Shown: positions 31,390-43,513, counted from the stretch's first letter. The stretch: DNA of 64,000 nucleotides from Phymatolithon calcareum (GCA_977006965.1 OZ345383.1:558001-622000), one strand, 5' to 3'. The notes: a model not told the origin generated them from the sequence alone. Made by a program: numbers and translations.

Positions 31390-32799
31390 AAAGAGTCAGA
31401 TGTAAAATTCCTTACAAGTGTCGTGTTTTACAGTTTTTATTTCTGGCTATGGTCTCAATCAGAAATACATAACGGCAACACCCAGACACCAGTGAAAGAA
31501 AACATATCCTTGTCATGAGCGAGTGCCAGTCCGACTGCATCTCACAGGGTCATTACAATTGCATAAAATTTCAACTTGGGCAAGAACATTCGCAGAGCAG
31601 TTCTGTGTGTCAGAGAACGAAAACAGTAGCCATGATTGAGCGTTCGGTCACTTCTCGTTCACCCTCTGTCGCTTGGACGCCCACCTTGCCTCATCGATCT
31701 TTATATCGGCCCATATAGAAATCAAGCCAGTGTAGCACTTGCCCAAGCGCCTTATCACCGTTCGACTAATGATTCGCTCCAACAGATTAGAAGAAAATGT
31801 TGTGTTCAAACCGTCCACTGACATCGCCCTCCACCCACCCGAAACAGAACCAAAGTTCCTGTACTCAACTCTCAACAGATAAGTATCGCATAGCCCACAA
31901 GCCGCCCAGCAATCTCGAGGGCCAGTGCTAACACTGAACGTCTATGTATGCACGGTGAACGGAAACATTCCGGCCGATGTCCATGACACTGCCTGTCAGG
32001 CGCTGCAGTCTCAGCCGCACTGCTCCAATCTCCCCCTCTGTATGTTGACCCTATATAAGTCATTATATTTGCTCATTTCAGTTAACACGGAAAGGCGGAA
32101 TCAAGCCAGGTTTGACAAATATTCTTGGCTAACTGCTTCTCCCGACTCTCCGACGCTACCTCACCGCACTGGATCGTGTACTCACGGATATGTCAAAATG
32201 ATTATGCTCCTCAGAGTATTTGACAAACAGGTGAGCGGCAAAGTGCTCCACTTTTATCTTCCATCTTGTCTTCATCGCAGACGCTTTCCCTCTCCCACCG
32301 TCTCGACCGCCAAAACTGGTTTTTTTTCGATAGCGACAAACATTGTTTTGTACATAAAACCGAGATATGCATCCCTGAAATATATTTCAAAGGTGAAAAC
32401 CAGTGTGCTGTGGTGTGGCGAGATATCTTTACTGTACTCTCTTTTCGATTTCGCGTCAAACTGATTTCTCCTAACTCCGTTCTTGAAGTTCTTGGTCTTA
32501 AGTATATGACTTTCTATTGGAAACGAGGACCTCTGGCTTGTCATGATTATTACTTTACACCTACAGTAGTAATCATGGAAAGCAGCACGACTCTGCTTTC
32601 AGTGGACACCGGGCCAGACATGCACCTTCGTACTTATCGAGAGCGAGTCTCCGAACCCGAGTTCCGGTGGTTTGGTCTCGGATACGTACGCAAGTGCACG
32701 GGGAGTGGAGACAAGGAGGCTTATGAGTGCCTTTACTGCCGAGTATGTCGGATAATGCAAATGTGCCTAGATCACACTCCCGCGACTATTTAGTGTCGC

Positions 32800-34052
32800 A
32801 CTAACAGTTTTTAGGCGCGCCGATCACCCTTGTCGTGCGACGGGAAACTGTCCCTCATGCAACCAATCTGTTTCTTGTGTTTTTCTGCCGGCAGTGTCTA
32901 ATGTAGTTTGAGTCTAGCCCAACATGCTGGACGTCCACTAGCACTCGCGAAGAGTGGAACCACCGCAGTTGCTTCGTGTGTAATCGTCTAATGACGAACG
33001 GCAGGCAGTGATTGCTAGCCCCATAGGGAAATAAGCATTCAGTATCTGGTTTGAGTCTTCCCAGAAAAGAAAAGTGCACGTTTTTCTGGTTGCGGCTCGA
33101 GTGCTCGGATCAGGCATGAAAAGTTTCGCCTGCTTGTCCCTTCGCCTGCACAGAGCTTGAAACGCCCCACACAGACTCAGTCCTAAGCGGACAGACTGTA
33201 CAGTGAACTTGCAGTGCAATCTAGTACGGCGAAGTCGCACGCCTCGCACTCTAACCTTTCCCCTCGCTTCGAGTGTTCATACTAAGGTGGACTGCGAAGG
33301 CAAGGTCGCCGCTTGACGGCGACGCCAACATCGTTCGTCTCTGCATACTTTTCCTTCTTTTCATTTCTTTGTTCGCCGTTCAACTTGTCTTGAGCTCACG
33401 CAGACTTGCTAATCGAGGGCTCTCGCTCGTGTCTAATCGATACGACCGCTGGAGTTCCCGCAAGGCTGTAGAGCGTGTTCTGTGGAAAGTTGTTGACCCT
33501 GGTCTTCAAGACGGTAAGCTGCGGACCACTACTTACGTCGTTCGCGGGTTAGATGACCTTGTCTGAGCCGTACATCGATTCGATTCACATGCAGTACACG
33601 GAGTTGAACGGGAACGAGCTCCAATCCTGGACGGGGACAGAAAATTGAGTCGGTAACCTGCAAGTGCCAAACGCAACGCTCGTCGGAGCACTATTGCGTT
33701 TCCTGAAATGCCAACCGATCGTCGCATCGCTAGCGGGTGTCTTCCCATATGATTCTCGAAACGTATTGTATAGGGTCTCGCCTCCCACCCGTGGCGAATG
33801 TTTGTTCTTCACCGAGATTGTGGGATTTGTGAAATGATCTCTTACTTGGACAACGGAAATTGTTTGAACTTGCTGCTCTCTTTCTCCCTCGCGCCGATAT
33901 CTCCACCTATCCAAACGTGTGCCTCGATTCAAAGCTAGCAGCATTCAACGATCCCTCGCAGTACGTGTAAGCTAGGTCTCTTGTACTCATGGATCCTTAG
34001 TGCTTAGCCTTCCAGGCTGACAACCCTGTTGCTCACGTGTCTATTGAACCAT
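32800..34052. other. Stretch without confident gene
   Basis: ORFs of 70-120 codons occur on both strands (for example plus 33,273-33,566, with a hydrophobic segment CILFLLFISLFAVQLVL), but none has a recognised motif. Confidence 0.35.
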
Positions 34053-34200
34053 TCATTCATTTTGCCTTTTTCCCCAAATAGGGCTAGCAGCGCTTTGAGG
34101 GTCTGAATTTCTTCTATTCTATCCTATCGTTAGCGAGTTTGGCTGTGGCTTTCACGTCTCGTTCAGGTACGTCACCAAAGAGTGATTCTGGCTTTGTTTG
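34053..34200 (-). pseudogene. LINE family c 3' fragment, second copy
   Basis: The minus strand encodes a tail ending KATAKLANDRIE-stop plus a 3' UTR with a short GAATGAATG tail, about 70-75% like 25,247-25,350. Family b sequence begins at its 5' side, indicating one element inserted into the other. Confidence 0.5.
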
Positions 34201-35511
34201 TTGGAGAGTCCACCGCAGTTCTATGTCACAACTTGGAGTTTGGTGGAGAACCTTATCGCTTCCCGAGTGCCTTCTCTGATCCTCACAGCGGGAGACAGCA
34301 ACAATAATTGGTTCATACCTGACAGAGGCGTCCCCCAAGGGTCACCGCTCAGCCCAAGTATGTATAACATATTTATGGACGAGTTCGCGGAGCGCATAAG
34401 CGCTGTTTCGAGCGAGGCAACAGACGTGTCTACAGTTCTATTTGCAGAGGACGTGACCCTGCTGGAGAAAACCCAGCACGCGCTGCAGCACCTGCTCGAT
34501 ATTTCAACGAAATGGGCCGAAGAGAGAGGAATGACGTGGAACACCAGAAAAGGTAAGAGCGAGGTTCTGGAGTCGACCGAGACAAAGAACCACGAATTCC
34601 GGCTAGCGCACCAGACCCTTTCGAAGGTACCTGTAGTATCATACCTCGGGATATCTCTAGGACCAACCGGAATTACGGTCACAAGCACAATCTGGCGCAT
34701 AGAAAACGCCAAAGCAGCGGTACACCAACTGAAGCCACTTGGGGTATTCATTCGGGGGATAAACATCCTGAAAGCCATTCGTATCTACAAGTCGTTGATC
34801 CAACCAAGGTGGGAATACGCTATCCATCTCACACCGTGGACTTCAGAAGTACAAGAAGCTATCAAAGAAGTAGAAAGAACCTTCTTCTTCCAAGTATTCG
34901 GTGGTACGGCAAGTGGAAGGATCGAGCGGCTCCGGCTTCTGTGCAGGATCCAACCACCAGAACACAGGAGAGAAATATTAGAGCTGAGGATGCTGCGAAG
35001 AGGAAAGGCAAGGAAGTCGGCTATCCAATCCGAGCCACGGGAAGAGCGAAACTTCAAAGAACTACAGTGGGCAAGTCGCGATAATGCCGCGATGCTGCAA
35101 CAAGAACAGTTCACCGTCCCCTTCAAACATATGCAGGAAGGGAAATCTGCAGGCCAACTCGGACGAATTCTGTTCGGAAAAGAAGGCACGAGGCTCGAAG
35201 CAAGAAGAAATAGGAAAACACCGTACGACAAACCGGATGAGATCCCAGCCATCCTCAGGTTTGCCAAGGTGAGACATCGACAGCTGGCCATAAAATACGA
35301 AAGCGGAAGGTTCCCTCAAGTGAGCACGACACTAATATCGAATACGTTCGGAATGGCAGTAGAGCGGCACTTGGAGACCATACGCATGAACCTAACAAAG
35401 TATGAACTGGACTCTGGAGAAATGTTAAGAACGGAAAAGGCATTAGACTCCATACTACTCTACAGCGTCGCCGTAATTGACAATATGGAGAATGATGAGT
35501 CCCTGTATTAG
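34198..35511 (+). mobile_element. LINE family b, 5'-truncated reverse transcriptase
   Basis: 437 open codons. The RT palm block DRGVPQGSPLSPSMYN is followed by the catalytic block, here TVLFAEDVTLLE; the usual (F/Y)xDD reads FAED, a possible inactivating change. Thumb-region motifs VVSYLGISLGPTGIT and RIYKSLIQPRWEYAIHLTP follow. The C-terminal ~200 aa is a charged domain without RNase H or CCHC, so the family is distinct from family a. The start of the RT (fingers and first Asp block) is missing. The same family occurs on the minus strand at 50.5-52.2 kb. Confidence 0.8.
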
Positions 35512-36961
35512 GGACCAGGCGATATACTAGAATGCACAAGTTACGAAAAGCTGCTCCCGTACAGTCTTAGGAGTGTTAATGAGGGCTTTCAAATGAGCAA
35601 CTAAACAGTTGCAAAAAAACCTGAGAAGCTTATTATAGCACGCGTTGCCTACATTTCTAGGTAGTGGTCTTGGGGTAGATCTCCTGGATTGTGTCGACCG
35701 CGCTTTGCCGTCTGGTTTCTACACGTTCTGAGAGAGATTATTTACACATGTGCGGTCCTCTGATCTCTTCTTCTCTTATGAGAAGCGATGGAATAGCCAG
35801 TGGGTGCACAGGAGCTGTACTCGCTTTCTTGAGACGGAGGAATGGTTGGACTCGCTTCATATGGGATGGAGAGGGCATCTGCCTTCAATCCCAGAAGCTG
35901 GCAAGTGTGCTCTGAGGGCGATACACCCTTTATTCCGTTTTACCTCTTTTGGGATATGTCTTTTTCGTTGGACACTTTCAGTCTCTCCCGCTGTCCTTTT
36001 TCTCTTTCACCCTATTCTTTCATGTCTTTGTATACGCTGTGCACTAGTTTGCTTGGCGCTATATATAGGCATAGGGCAGTAGACAAAGTAATAGTCGTGA
36101 AAAGCCACTCACTTATATTTCCCGTGGAGACCGCGAACACCTGCGCCTTCGTTCGTGTCCAGGGAAGGCCTCTGAAACATATATTCGCACTCAATCTTAT
36201 TCCTGGCAAGAGTCGTGTGGTACTTTCAATGACCCTTCCAATATGCAAAGGCACACCGGAAGTGGAGGCACAGCGTAATAATAAGTCTATTATTTTCCCG
36301 CACTTCCGACGATGTCGGAGAGTGCAGCGGTAGACAAAGCAGTCAAGATCGGGATTTCCCGCGTTTTTGAAAAGTCTCATAGTCACGGGATTGTGAAATA
36401 GCGATTAACGAACGGCTTCTCCATGTCCCAAGTATAATTGCGCAGTGTGCTGCTGCTGACCGCGAACCTCTTTGGGGAAAGAAGAAGAAGAAGTGGAGAT
36501 TTTTATTATAGTGTTACCAACGCATCTGCAGACGCTTGGGGCAACACTTCTGATGAGCCACGAGGACTCAACTCAGAGCCCAGAGGCTACTCAGAGCCCA
36601 GAGGCTTCTACGCAGAGATCTCGAGGGGGAAAATCATTTCACTTCAATGGCCACGCAGAGCATCGTATCGTGTGAACGTGCGGAAAGGAAATTATGACGT
36701 CCGAGGTCGTTTCCCGCGCCGAAGCAAGTTTACCGACGTCCCGGGTCCGCGTGCCGCGCCGATCTTTAGGACTTATTCTCGCTCGGCCTGCCCGCCGATC
36801 CGCGCGGGGGGGGGGGGTTTACTGACGTCCCCAGTCTTGCGTGCGCCGGAGCGCGATGGGCGAGTTTACCGACGTCCCGGGTCCGTCTTTGGGGAAAGGC
36901 CGAGTACATACCTACATATCTGGGCCATGGAATATTTTCTATTGGTGCCGGTGTCCCCGTT
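35512..36961. other. Repeat-rich stretch without gene
   Basis: No recognised gene. Contains two 18-nt CAGAGCCCAGAGGCT-type units near 36,575-36,612, two copies of GTTTACCGACGTCCCGGGTC (about 36,728 and 36,872) and a run of 12 G at 36,806-36,817. Confidence 0.5.
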
Positions 36962-37768
36962 CAGGCTTGGAACCAATTTGATTGCAATTCCAATTAATTT
37001 CAATTGATTGCAATTCGAGTTAATTGTACAATAGACTCGTGATTGAAATTTGCGAGGTAAGATGAGCATCTAATTGCAATGTGTATTTCTCACGAAGATT
37101 CAATTGCGATACGTATTGCGCTACGTTTTTCTCTATTTATTTGCTGAATCAGAAAAAAGCTACGTTTTCTTACGCATTCGATGCATTTGAATACGTACCC
37201 CTTTTGTACTTTCAACATACGTCTATGTTAGCACATTGCATCAGATAAACATGGCTGCTGCATAGAAGTACGATGGTACTCCTATAAAAGCCAAAGCGAC
37301 TGCTAAGTTATTATCGCCAGGGCCAAATTCGCCATGTCGCCTCCATCACGCAAACCGTCGAAGAAAGAGTTGGTCCAACTTCTCATGAAGAAGCTCCGCG
37401 AAGAACTTCGCGATGTCAATATTCGTCGAGGATCCGGTGTTCGAACAAATGTGACTTTTCAAGTGTTTCAGTGCCCGGGTGGAGAGACATGCACCTTCCA
37501 GTCAAAACCGGAGTTTCGTTTTTGAGCACAACAAGGGCTACACAAACCCCTACAACCATCTCAAGTCGTACCTGGTGAACGGAAATAAAGAAGAGTTAGG
37601 CTTCGCTAATTGGTAAACGAATTGCAGTAAAGGGTAGGAATTGCAGTATCGATTGGAGTAGGGATTACCAATTGCAGTTTAAATTGAAAAGAAGAAGCGA
37701 CGAACAGTTGAATTGCACGATTGCTCTTTCCTTCAGCAATTCCAGCAATTAAATTGGTTCCAAGCCTG
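36962..37768 (+). mobile_element. hAT element, internally deleted, with BED-finger remnant
   Basis: 807 bp with 18-bp perfect terminal inverted repeats (CAGGCTTGGAACCAATTT) and a perfect 8-bp target duplication TCCCCGTT (36954-36961 and 37769-37776). These are defining features of the hAT superfamily. At 37,334 an ATG starts a basic protein that enters a Cys-Cys...His pattern (CPGGETC, then after a frameshift near 37,520 NPYNHLKSYLVNG) resembling the BED zinc finger that opens hAT transposases. The rest of the transposase is gone, so the copy is non-autonomous. Its subterminal regions are rich in ATTGCAATT. Confidence 0.85.
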
Positions 37769-38114
37769 TCCCCGTTGGGCACTTGGGGAATGCACTCGTG
37801 TGGACACCAATTTGCATTCGACGATGTGAGTATCATAGAAGTTGACTTTAATGTTGCAGAGCGGTACGATGTGCACATCTTGGCATAATGACATATATTC
37901 CAAGCATAGATTTGTGTACTTGGAGGTCAGTTTCCATTAAATTTAACGGAGTTAGACCTACAGTTCCAAATCGCCTGTGTCTGAGTTTAATTCTAAGAAA
38001 GTTCCGAATGTAGGGAGCTGTTTAGTCCTCAATGCCAACGTTGCAAGATCAATAACAACGGACAAAGATACTGAATTTGAGTGCAAGAGGTTTACTCGAG
38101 CCCTAATAGGCAGA

Positions 38115-38463
38115 TGTAGACACGCAATGTTGCAGGGGTGTAAGGAACAACATTATCACCATCGACCTAGGAGCTCTACAACGGCTCCTTGCGATATACC
38201 TACCGACACCGTCAACATAGTATGGTGAACGACTGTTCCAAGAGGAACCAACGGATTTATCGCAGACACCGACTAACACTCAACGTACTTTTAGTCTAGC
38301 GTCGGTTAGTGCCCCCCCTTTTTGCAGGGTGTGCAATTGCTCGCCCCCGACCTATTTAAGCAGCGATCCTGATCGCACTTTAGACAGAGGCATCGCATCA
38401 CAGAGACATCACCCATTTTCAAGATAAACTCCAACCCTTATCTTTTCACTCCCAGTAATTACA
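38115..38463 (+). repeat. 5' LTR
   Basis: 349 bp, starts TGTAGACACG and ends ATTACA. A TATTTAAG about 110 bp before the end is the likely promoter TATA. Confidence 0.92.
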
Positions 38464-38529
38464 GAAATTTCTTTCCTGCAGGAGAATGTCTGAGTGTTAA
38501 GACGAAGATTGTTCAAGTTTGATTTGGAA

Positions 38530-39769
38530 ATGGATGACCATCGAACCACGGAAAGTGGAAGTCAATCATCGGCGCAACCTACCGATCGGCAACCAACCGC
38601 CGCACTATTCCAACCCGTGAGCAATCCGATTTTACAGAGTCTCGACCCAAGAGTTGTGACAGGGTTTTTGAAGGAGAGGAAACGGTACGAAGATGAGGTC
38701 AACGAGAAGAAGAAGGAAGTCCCGTCGATGACGGTAGCATCTTACAAGGTGTCAATCGATAGGAGCATTCTCGAGTCAATGTTCTTCCTAGGGAAGTTCA
38801 ATGACATATCAAGAGCTAAAACAGCTGGAGCTCTGACATCAAACGATATTCAAAAATTTAATGAAGGTTTGGTGCAGAAGAATGAAGACGAACAGGTACA
38901 CCCGGAAATCATAGAGAAGGCGCTAAACAACCTTCGAATGCCAATGCACGTCGTGCAAGCGGAGGCAAGGATTCTGGAGTTTGCTACAAATTTCTTCTCA
39001 AGATTAGAAGAAGCTGGGTACCCGAACTTCAAGCAAAAAAATCCGAAGAAAACCATAGCGCTCATGCAGGATAAGGTTTTCCCAACAAATTTGAAGAAGG
39101 TAATGCAAAGGCACCTCGAATATCAGCAAGGATTGAAGGAGGACCTCAGAGCCTATATCAATTTGTTGTGCAAGGAAGCTGAAATATCCCAAAGGGCAGA
39201 AGGTATGCACCCTAAGGGCACAACCTCAACACCGAAGAAGACAGAACCATCTGGATCCCAAGTGGACACGAAACCAAAGAAAAGGATTCCAGTATGTCTT
39301 AATCCTCCATGTAAGGCCAAAGGAAAAAGGCACTTTCTATGCGACTGCGAAGATTTCGAGGAAGACGAGAAGAAACGGCTACTGGAGGAACACAAAAAGA
39401 AGAAAAAGAACAAGAAAGGCGCGAAGAAAGTGTCGAGCCGAAACAGCGACGCGTATCCATCACATACCACACTCATCAAGGCAAGATTTGGGGGAATGGA
39501 GTCAAGAACGATATGCGCGGATGCGGGCTCAGATATCAATCTGATGCCTCCGGACCTTTATGCAACGTTAATGGAAACCGGGGCCCGAATTGAAACAAGG
39601 ACGTTCCAAAATGAACGAAAATATGGATTGGCAGCCGCAACCAATTCAGAGAAGGAACCTATCTATATCTCCTACGATAAGGAGGTGAAGGTTACAACAG
39701 AACACTTCATTCGACATGCAAACGCTCACAATACGAGAATTGGTGTGGCAGGTTGCAAATCAAGAGGTT
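38530..39769 (+). CDS. gag plus start of protease (LTR element)
   Basis: 413 codons from the ATG at 38530, the first in-frame ATG after the LTR. The N-terminal ~230 residues are helical and charged, as in Gag capsid. A Cys/His cluster (CLNPPC...HFLCDC) near residue 260 stands where nucleocapsid zinc knuckles lie but has non-standard spacing. A poly-Lys stretch follows. The protease begins after residue ~315 with an active-site-like ADAGSD, where most gypsy proteases have D(S/T)G. The frame ends where the protease continues in another frame. Confidence 0.75.
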
Positions 39770-39991
39770 AAGGATCCTCTACTTGGACGACCAATACTCG
39801 AAGCACTTGGACTGGACACAAAAGGCGTCCTTGAAGCAGCATGTGATCGATATGAAGGTGTTGTTCAAGCTGATGATCTCATCCATGAAAAACAGCATCG
39901 TGAAGGATCTATTGCGAGAATCATGTCCGAAGGAGTATATCATTCCGACAAGGCCGCATATGATTACGATGACGGATCTGACAGTGATTAA
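39716..39991 (+). pseudogene. Protease C-terminal part, shifted frame
   Basis: Continues the protease fold (RELVWQVANQEV, LLGRPILEALGLD, the conserved LLG...LG end) in a frame different from gag. It terminates at TAA 39989-39991, after which coding resemblance continues (DWLDLGIDTKEEM). Confidence 0.65.
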
Positions 39992-40086
39992 GACTGGTTG
40001 GACTTGGGTATCGATACCAAGGAGGAGATGGACGAATCTCTGGCCAAAATGTTGACTAAAGCAGCGGAAGAAGGGCTGTCAACAAG

Positions 40087-42339
40087 ATGCTAGAAACGTA
40101 TCGAGATGTTTTCAGATTACGCCTTGGAAATGATCCGCCTGCGAGCGTCGAGCCGATGAAATTCGTATTGACGCCCGGCACCACACCAGTGATTTGCAAG
40201 CAGAGGCGATACACAGCTGATCAACGCGATTTCATGTCCAAGTATATGTCCAAGCTAGAGGAGTATGGGTTTATTGCGCCTAACTCAAACGCCACGTGGG
40301 CCGCAGCACCACCGGCAAATTATCGAATGACGTTCGATTTAACCCCGGCGAATGCAAGAACTGTACCTGTGTCATGGCCAGGGCTACTAGCAAGTAGATT
40401 TTTATTGATTGCTAGATACAGTGCAATTCGATTTGCAAGTAGCAGTCCCGGCGATTGTCTGCAAGTTGTATTGCAAGTAGAGGACGTCACGCAGCGCTGT
40501 ATCCACACGTGGACTGAACGCCACGTCAGTACTGTAAACACTTGAATTGGTGCTCTACGTTTGTGACTATGATGGATTCGGCATATTACGTACCGAGATG
40601 GTACAGTATAAATTAGAGAGTGCATGACATGCACTACATTGTGTCCGCTCAACACAGTCAAACATTTTGCAATTCGTATTGCAAGTAGGCGGGTTTTTTG
40701 CAGTCCCACTCCAGTACAAGTAGATTGCAGTATACTGCAAGTCCAGTATACTGGATAGGACCCCTGGTCATGGCCAATGCCGAATATTGATGCAGAACTC
40801 ATAGATGTCGCAGGGAGCAAGTTCTTTGCTACGATGGACTTTTGCAGCGGTTACTGGCAACTACCCTTGGACGAAGAAGGTCAGAATGCGCACAGTTTCC
40901 ACACGACATTTGGGATATTCAAGCCATTACGGACATTACAAGGTGCGATGAACAGCGGAGCGAATTTTCAATCCCGAGTCGAACCGTGTTTTGTGAACCT
41001 GCGAGAATTTTTGAAGGCTTGGCTTGACGACTTTCTGTTTCACGCAAAAACAGAAGCAAGTCTTTTAAATGCATTGCAAGAATGTCTCAAGATTTGTGAG
41101 CAGAGAAAACTCAAAATCAGCGCGAGGAAGTCTGTGCTAGTCACCAAACAAGTGCGTTGGTGTGGCCGACTGATTGATGAACATGGGATACAATGTGATC
41201 CCCGGAGACTTAGTGGTCTCAAGGAGCTATATATGCCCGAAAATGCAGGCGAGCTATGCCAATACTTACACTGCGTCCAGTGGATGGCTTCAAGTATACC
41301 TGATTTTGCACAACGAAGTGAAGCGCTACGAGGCATTCTGGAAACCGCCTACGACAAAGCGGGCTCGCGAAAGAAGAAAGCGATTCAAAAATTTTCGTTG
41401 GACAGCCTCGGATGGGGATCGGAGCACGAACATTCATTCAAGTCGTTGCAAGAAACTCTTCCAAATGCGGTAAATCTATCGCACCGAGACTGTGGCAAAG
41501 CTATCTGTATATTTACGGACGCCTCGGATGCACATTGGGCTGCCGTGGTCACGCAATGTGATGAGAGTGAACTTACCAAGGACATAATGCAGCAAAAGCA
41601 TGAGCCGTTGGCATTTCTTAGTTCATCTTTCAAGAGAGCACAAGAACGATGGAGCACATTCGAGAAGGAAGCCTACGCCATTTTGAAGTGTTTCCGGAAG
41701 CTCGACTACATGCTCGCAGGGGAAGCAAACATCCACCTATACACTGATCACAGAAACCTGCTATTTGCATTTCACCCGATGGCAATGGTACCGACGATTG
41801 GCAGCCACGTGATCAACAAAGTTCAAAGATGGGCCGTTTACTTATCGGCGTTCTCGTACACAATTGACCATGTGGAAGGCGAGCGGAACGTTATGCCCGA
41901 TATTATGTCACGTTGGCTGTCCGGGTACAGAGGCAAGAAAGTCATGAGTCGCAGGGTTTCTGATACATCGATGGAAAACGACATCGTGAAATCACCGTTC
42001 AGCGAAGATTTTGTGTGGCCAACAACACAAATGATCATCACGGAACAGAAAAAACATGAAAAATCAAGGCCGGCAAAAGCGGCAAAGAAGGAAGGTGATC
42101 TGTACTATCTAAGCAAACAAGTATGGATCCCAGTTGAATCAATCGAACTCCAGCTTAATCTTCTGACTGTAGCACATTGCGGTGCTGGTGGACACAGAGG
42201 ATTCGACTCAACAAGCAGCGCTCTGAAAGAGAAGTTTTGGTGGGACTCAATTGTCAATGATTGCAAGGAGTTCGTGAAGAAGTGTATTCACTGCATCCAA
42301 GATTCCACGCCCACTTTCATCTGTATTACACGGAAATAA
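40087..42339 (+). pseudogene. Reverse transcriptase / RNase H / integrase zinc domain, interrupted
   Basis: The RT N-terminus (KLEEYGFIAPNSNATWAAAP) runs to about 40,376 and resumes at 40,777 after a hAT-type insertion. It continues with MDFCSGYWQLPL, the catalytic WLDDFL, RNase H blocks FTDASD and YTDHRNL, and the integrase HHCC zinc finger (HCGAGGHRG...CIHC). The frame ends at TAA 42337-42339 because of a shift near 42,320. Confidence 0.85.
40379..40766. mobile_element. 388-bp hAT-type MITE inserted in the RT domain
   Basis: Flanked by an 8-bp direct repeat GTCATGGC (40371-40378 and 40767-40774). Its ends are imperfect inverted repeats beginning CAGGG (14 of 18 positions match). Removing it restores the RT frame exactly. 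No coding capacity; the interior has several TTGCAAGTAG words. Confidence 0.8.
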
Positions 42340-42367
42340 GCCCAACGAAGTTATACATTTCGATTTT

Positions 42368-43513
42368 TTGTATGTGGGTTCAAGTACTACCGGGCACAAA
42401 TATATTTTCGTTATCAAGGACGATTTGTCGTCCTATGTATGGCTCTGTCCATCCGTCGCTGCAAATGCGGACACAGCAGCTGAAAAACTGGCACGGTGGA
42501 TGCGGACATTCACTGTTATGAACAACTGGGTATCCGACCAAGGATCTCATTTTAAGAACGTTTTGATGGAAAATCTCGCCGATATCCACAAACTCAGACA
42601 CTCATTCACGGTAGCATACTCCCCGTGGGTGAACGGAACGGTGGAAAGAGTAATGCGAACCGTGCTTGCTGCTTGCAACGCTCTTTTGTCCGAATTGAAA
42701 CTCGCACCCCAGGATTGGACTGCGGTTGCAGGCATGTTGATGACCATTATTAACGAATGTCCCCTCAAAAGGCTAGGTTCCAACACCGATGGAACATACA
42801 GAAGTCCGCTTCAAGTCATGACTGGTATCAAGCCAACGCGCACACAACTAGTCATTGACTCTGAGGCATATGATGGGAAGATGAGAAGCATTGAAAAGGC
42901 AAGGGCTATGCAATTACTGGAGATTAACACACTACAGTCTTCCATCGAGAATATGCACAAAGACGTTGCGGAAAAAGTCAGCAAGAATCGATTGAAGCAG
43001 ATCAAGCAGCACAACAAAAACACGAACATCGTGAGTCACCAATTTCAATTAGGTGATTTTGTGGTTGTACGTGTTCCGGACGGCAAGAAGAAGAAGCACA
43101 AACTGCAGTTCAAATGGATCGGTCCTAAGCGAGTGACTACAATTGTCAGCAAATTGGTCTACGATGTTACAATCATAGTGGATGGGAAAATGGATCGGGT
43201 TCATGCCAGCAGAATGCAATTGTACCGTGCAGATGTTGACGGAAAAAAGGCAAGCAATGAGCTGACGAAACAAGCAGAACACTCTGAGACTAAGTACGAG
43301 ATGATCGAAAAACTCGTAGATATAGGAGAAGCATCAGATGGAACCTTCGTTCAAGTTCAGTGGTCAGGCTTGCCGGAAAAAAGCGATTGGACGTGGCAGA
43401 AGATCGAAGAACTTCATGAAGATGTACCGGACGAACTCGCAGCATTTTTGTCCAACTCTCGCAAGAAAAAGCTGGCGAAGAAGGCCAAGCAAGAATTGCG
43501 AATCAAAGATTAA
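42368..43513 (+). CDS. Integrase core plus chromodomain (LTR element)
   Basis: The open frame begins just after the integrase first Asp block (HFDFLYVG at 42,355-42,378). It contains the second Asp (WVSDQGSHF) and the Glu block (YSPWVNGTVERVMR), which together form the DDE triad. The C-terminal ~55 residues are a chromodomain (EKLVDIGEASDGTFVQVQWS ... DWTWQKIEEL), which in chromoviruses steers insertion to marked chromatin. Its natural upstream frame is broken near 42,320. Confidence 0.85.
   Translation: MYVGSSTTGHKYIFVIKDDLSSYVWLCPSVAANADTAAEKLARWMRTFTVMNNWVSDQGSHFKNVLMENLADIHKLRHSFTVAYSPWVNGTVERVMRTVLAACNALLSELKLAPQDWTAVAGMLMTIINECPLKRLGSNTDGTYRSPLQVMTGIKPTRTQLVIDSEAYDGKMRSIEKARAMQLLEINTLQSSIENMHKDVAEKVSKNRLKQIKQHNKNTNIVSHQFQLGDFVVVRVPDGKKKKHKLQFKWIGPKRVTTIVSKLVYDVTIIVDGKMDRVHASRMQLYRADVDGKKASNELTKQAEHSETKYEMIEKLVDIGEASDGTFVQVQWSGLPEKSDWTWQKIEELHEDVPDELAAFLSNSRKKKLAKKAKQELRIKD

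Larger units (their letters stand above)
28920..32700. repeat. AB repeat, copy 2, interrupted by a LINE
   Basis: A (28,920-29,479) and B (31,403-32,700) match copy 1 at 22.3-24.6 kb, where they are contiguous. The LINE between them is flanked by a 13-bp direct repeat. B again carries CTATATAAGTC and a conserved open stretch (31,925-32,464), plus a hairpin (32542-32554 / 32565-32577) also present in copy 1 (24438-24473). Confidence 0.7.

Noticed and set aside
36438-37007. 189-codon open frame with SEPRGY repeats
   Set aside because: The repeats follow DNA-level tandem units, the frame crosses a 12-G run and the hAT terminus, and no folded-protein pattern is seen.
39716-39991. Programmed ribosomal frameshift between gag and pol
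   Set aside because: No clear slippery heptamer at the overlap, and two further unexplained frame changes plus a stop downstream favour decay or sequence error.
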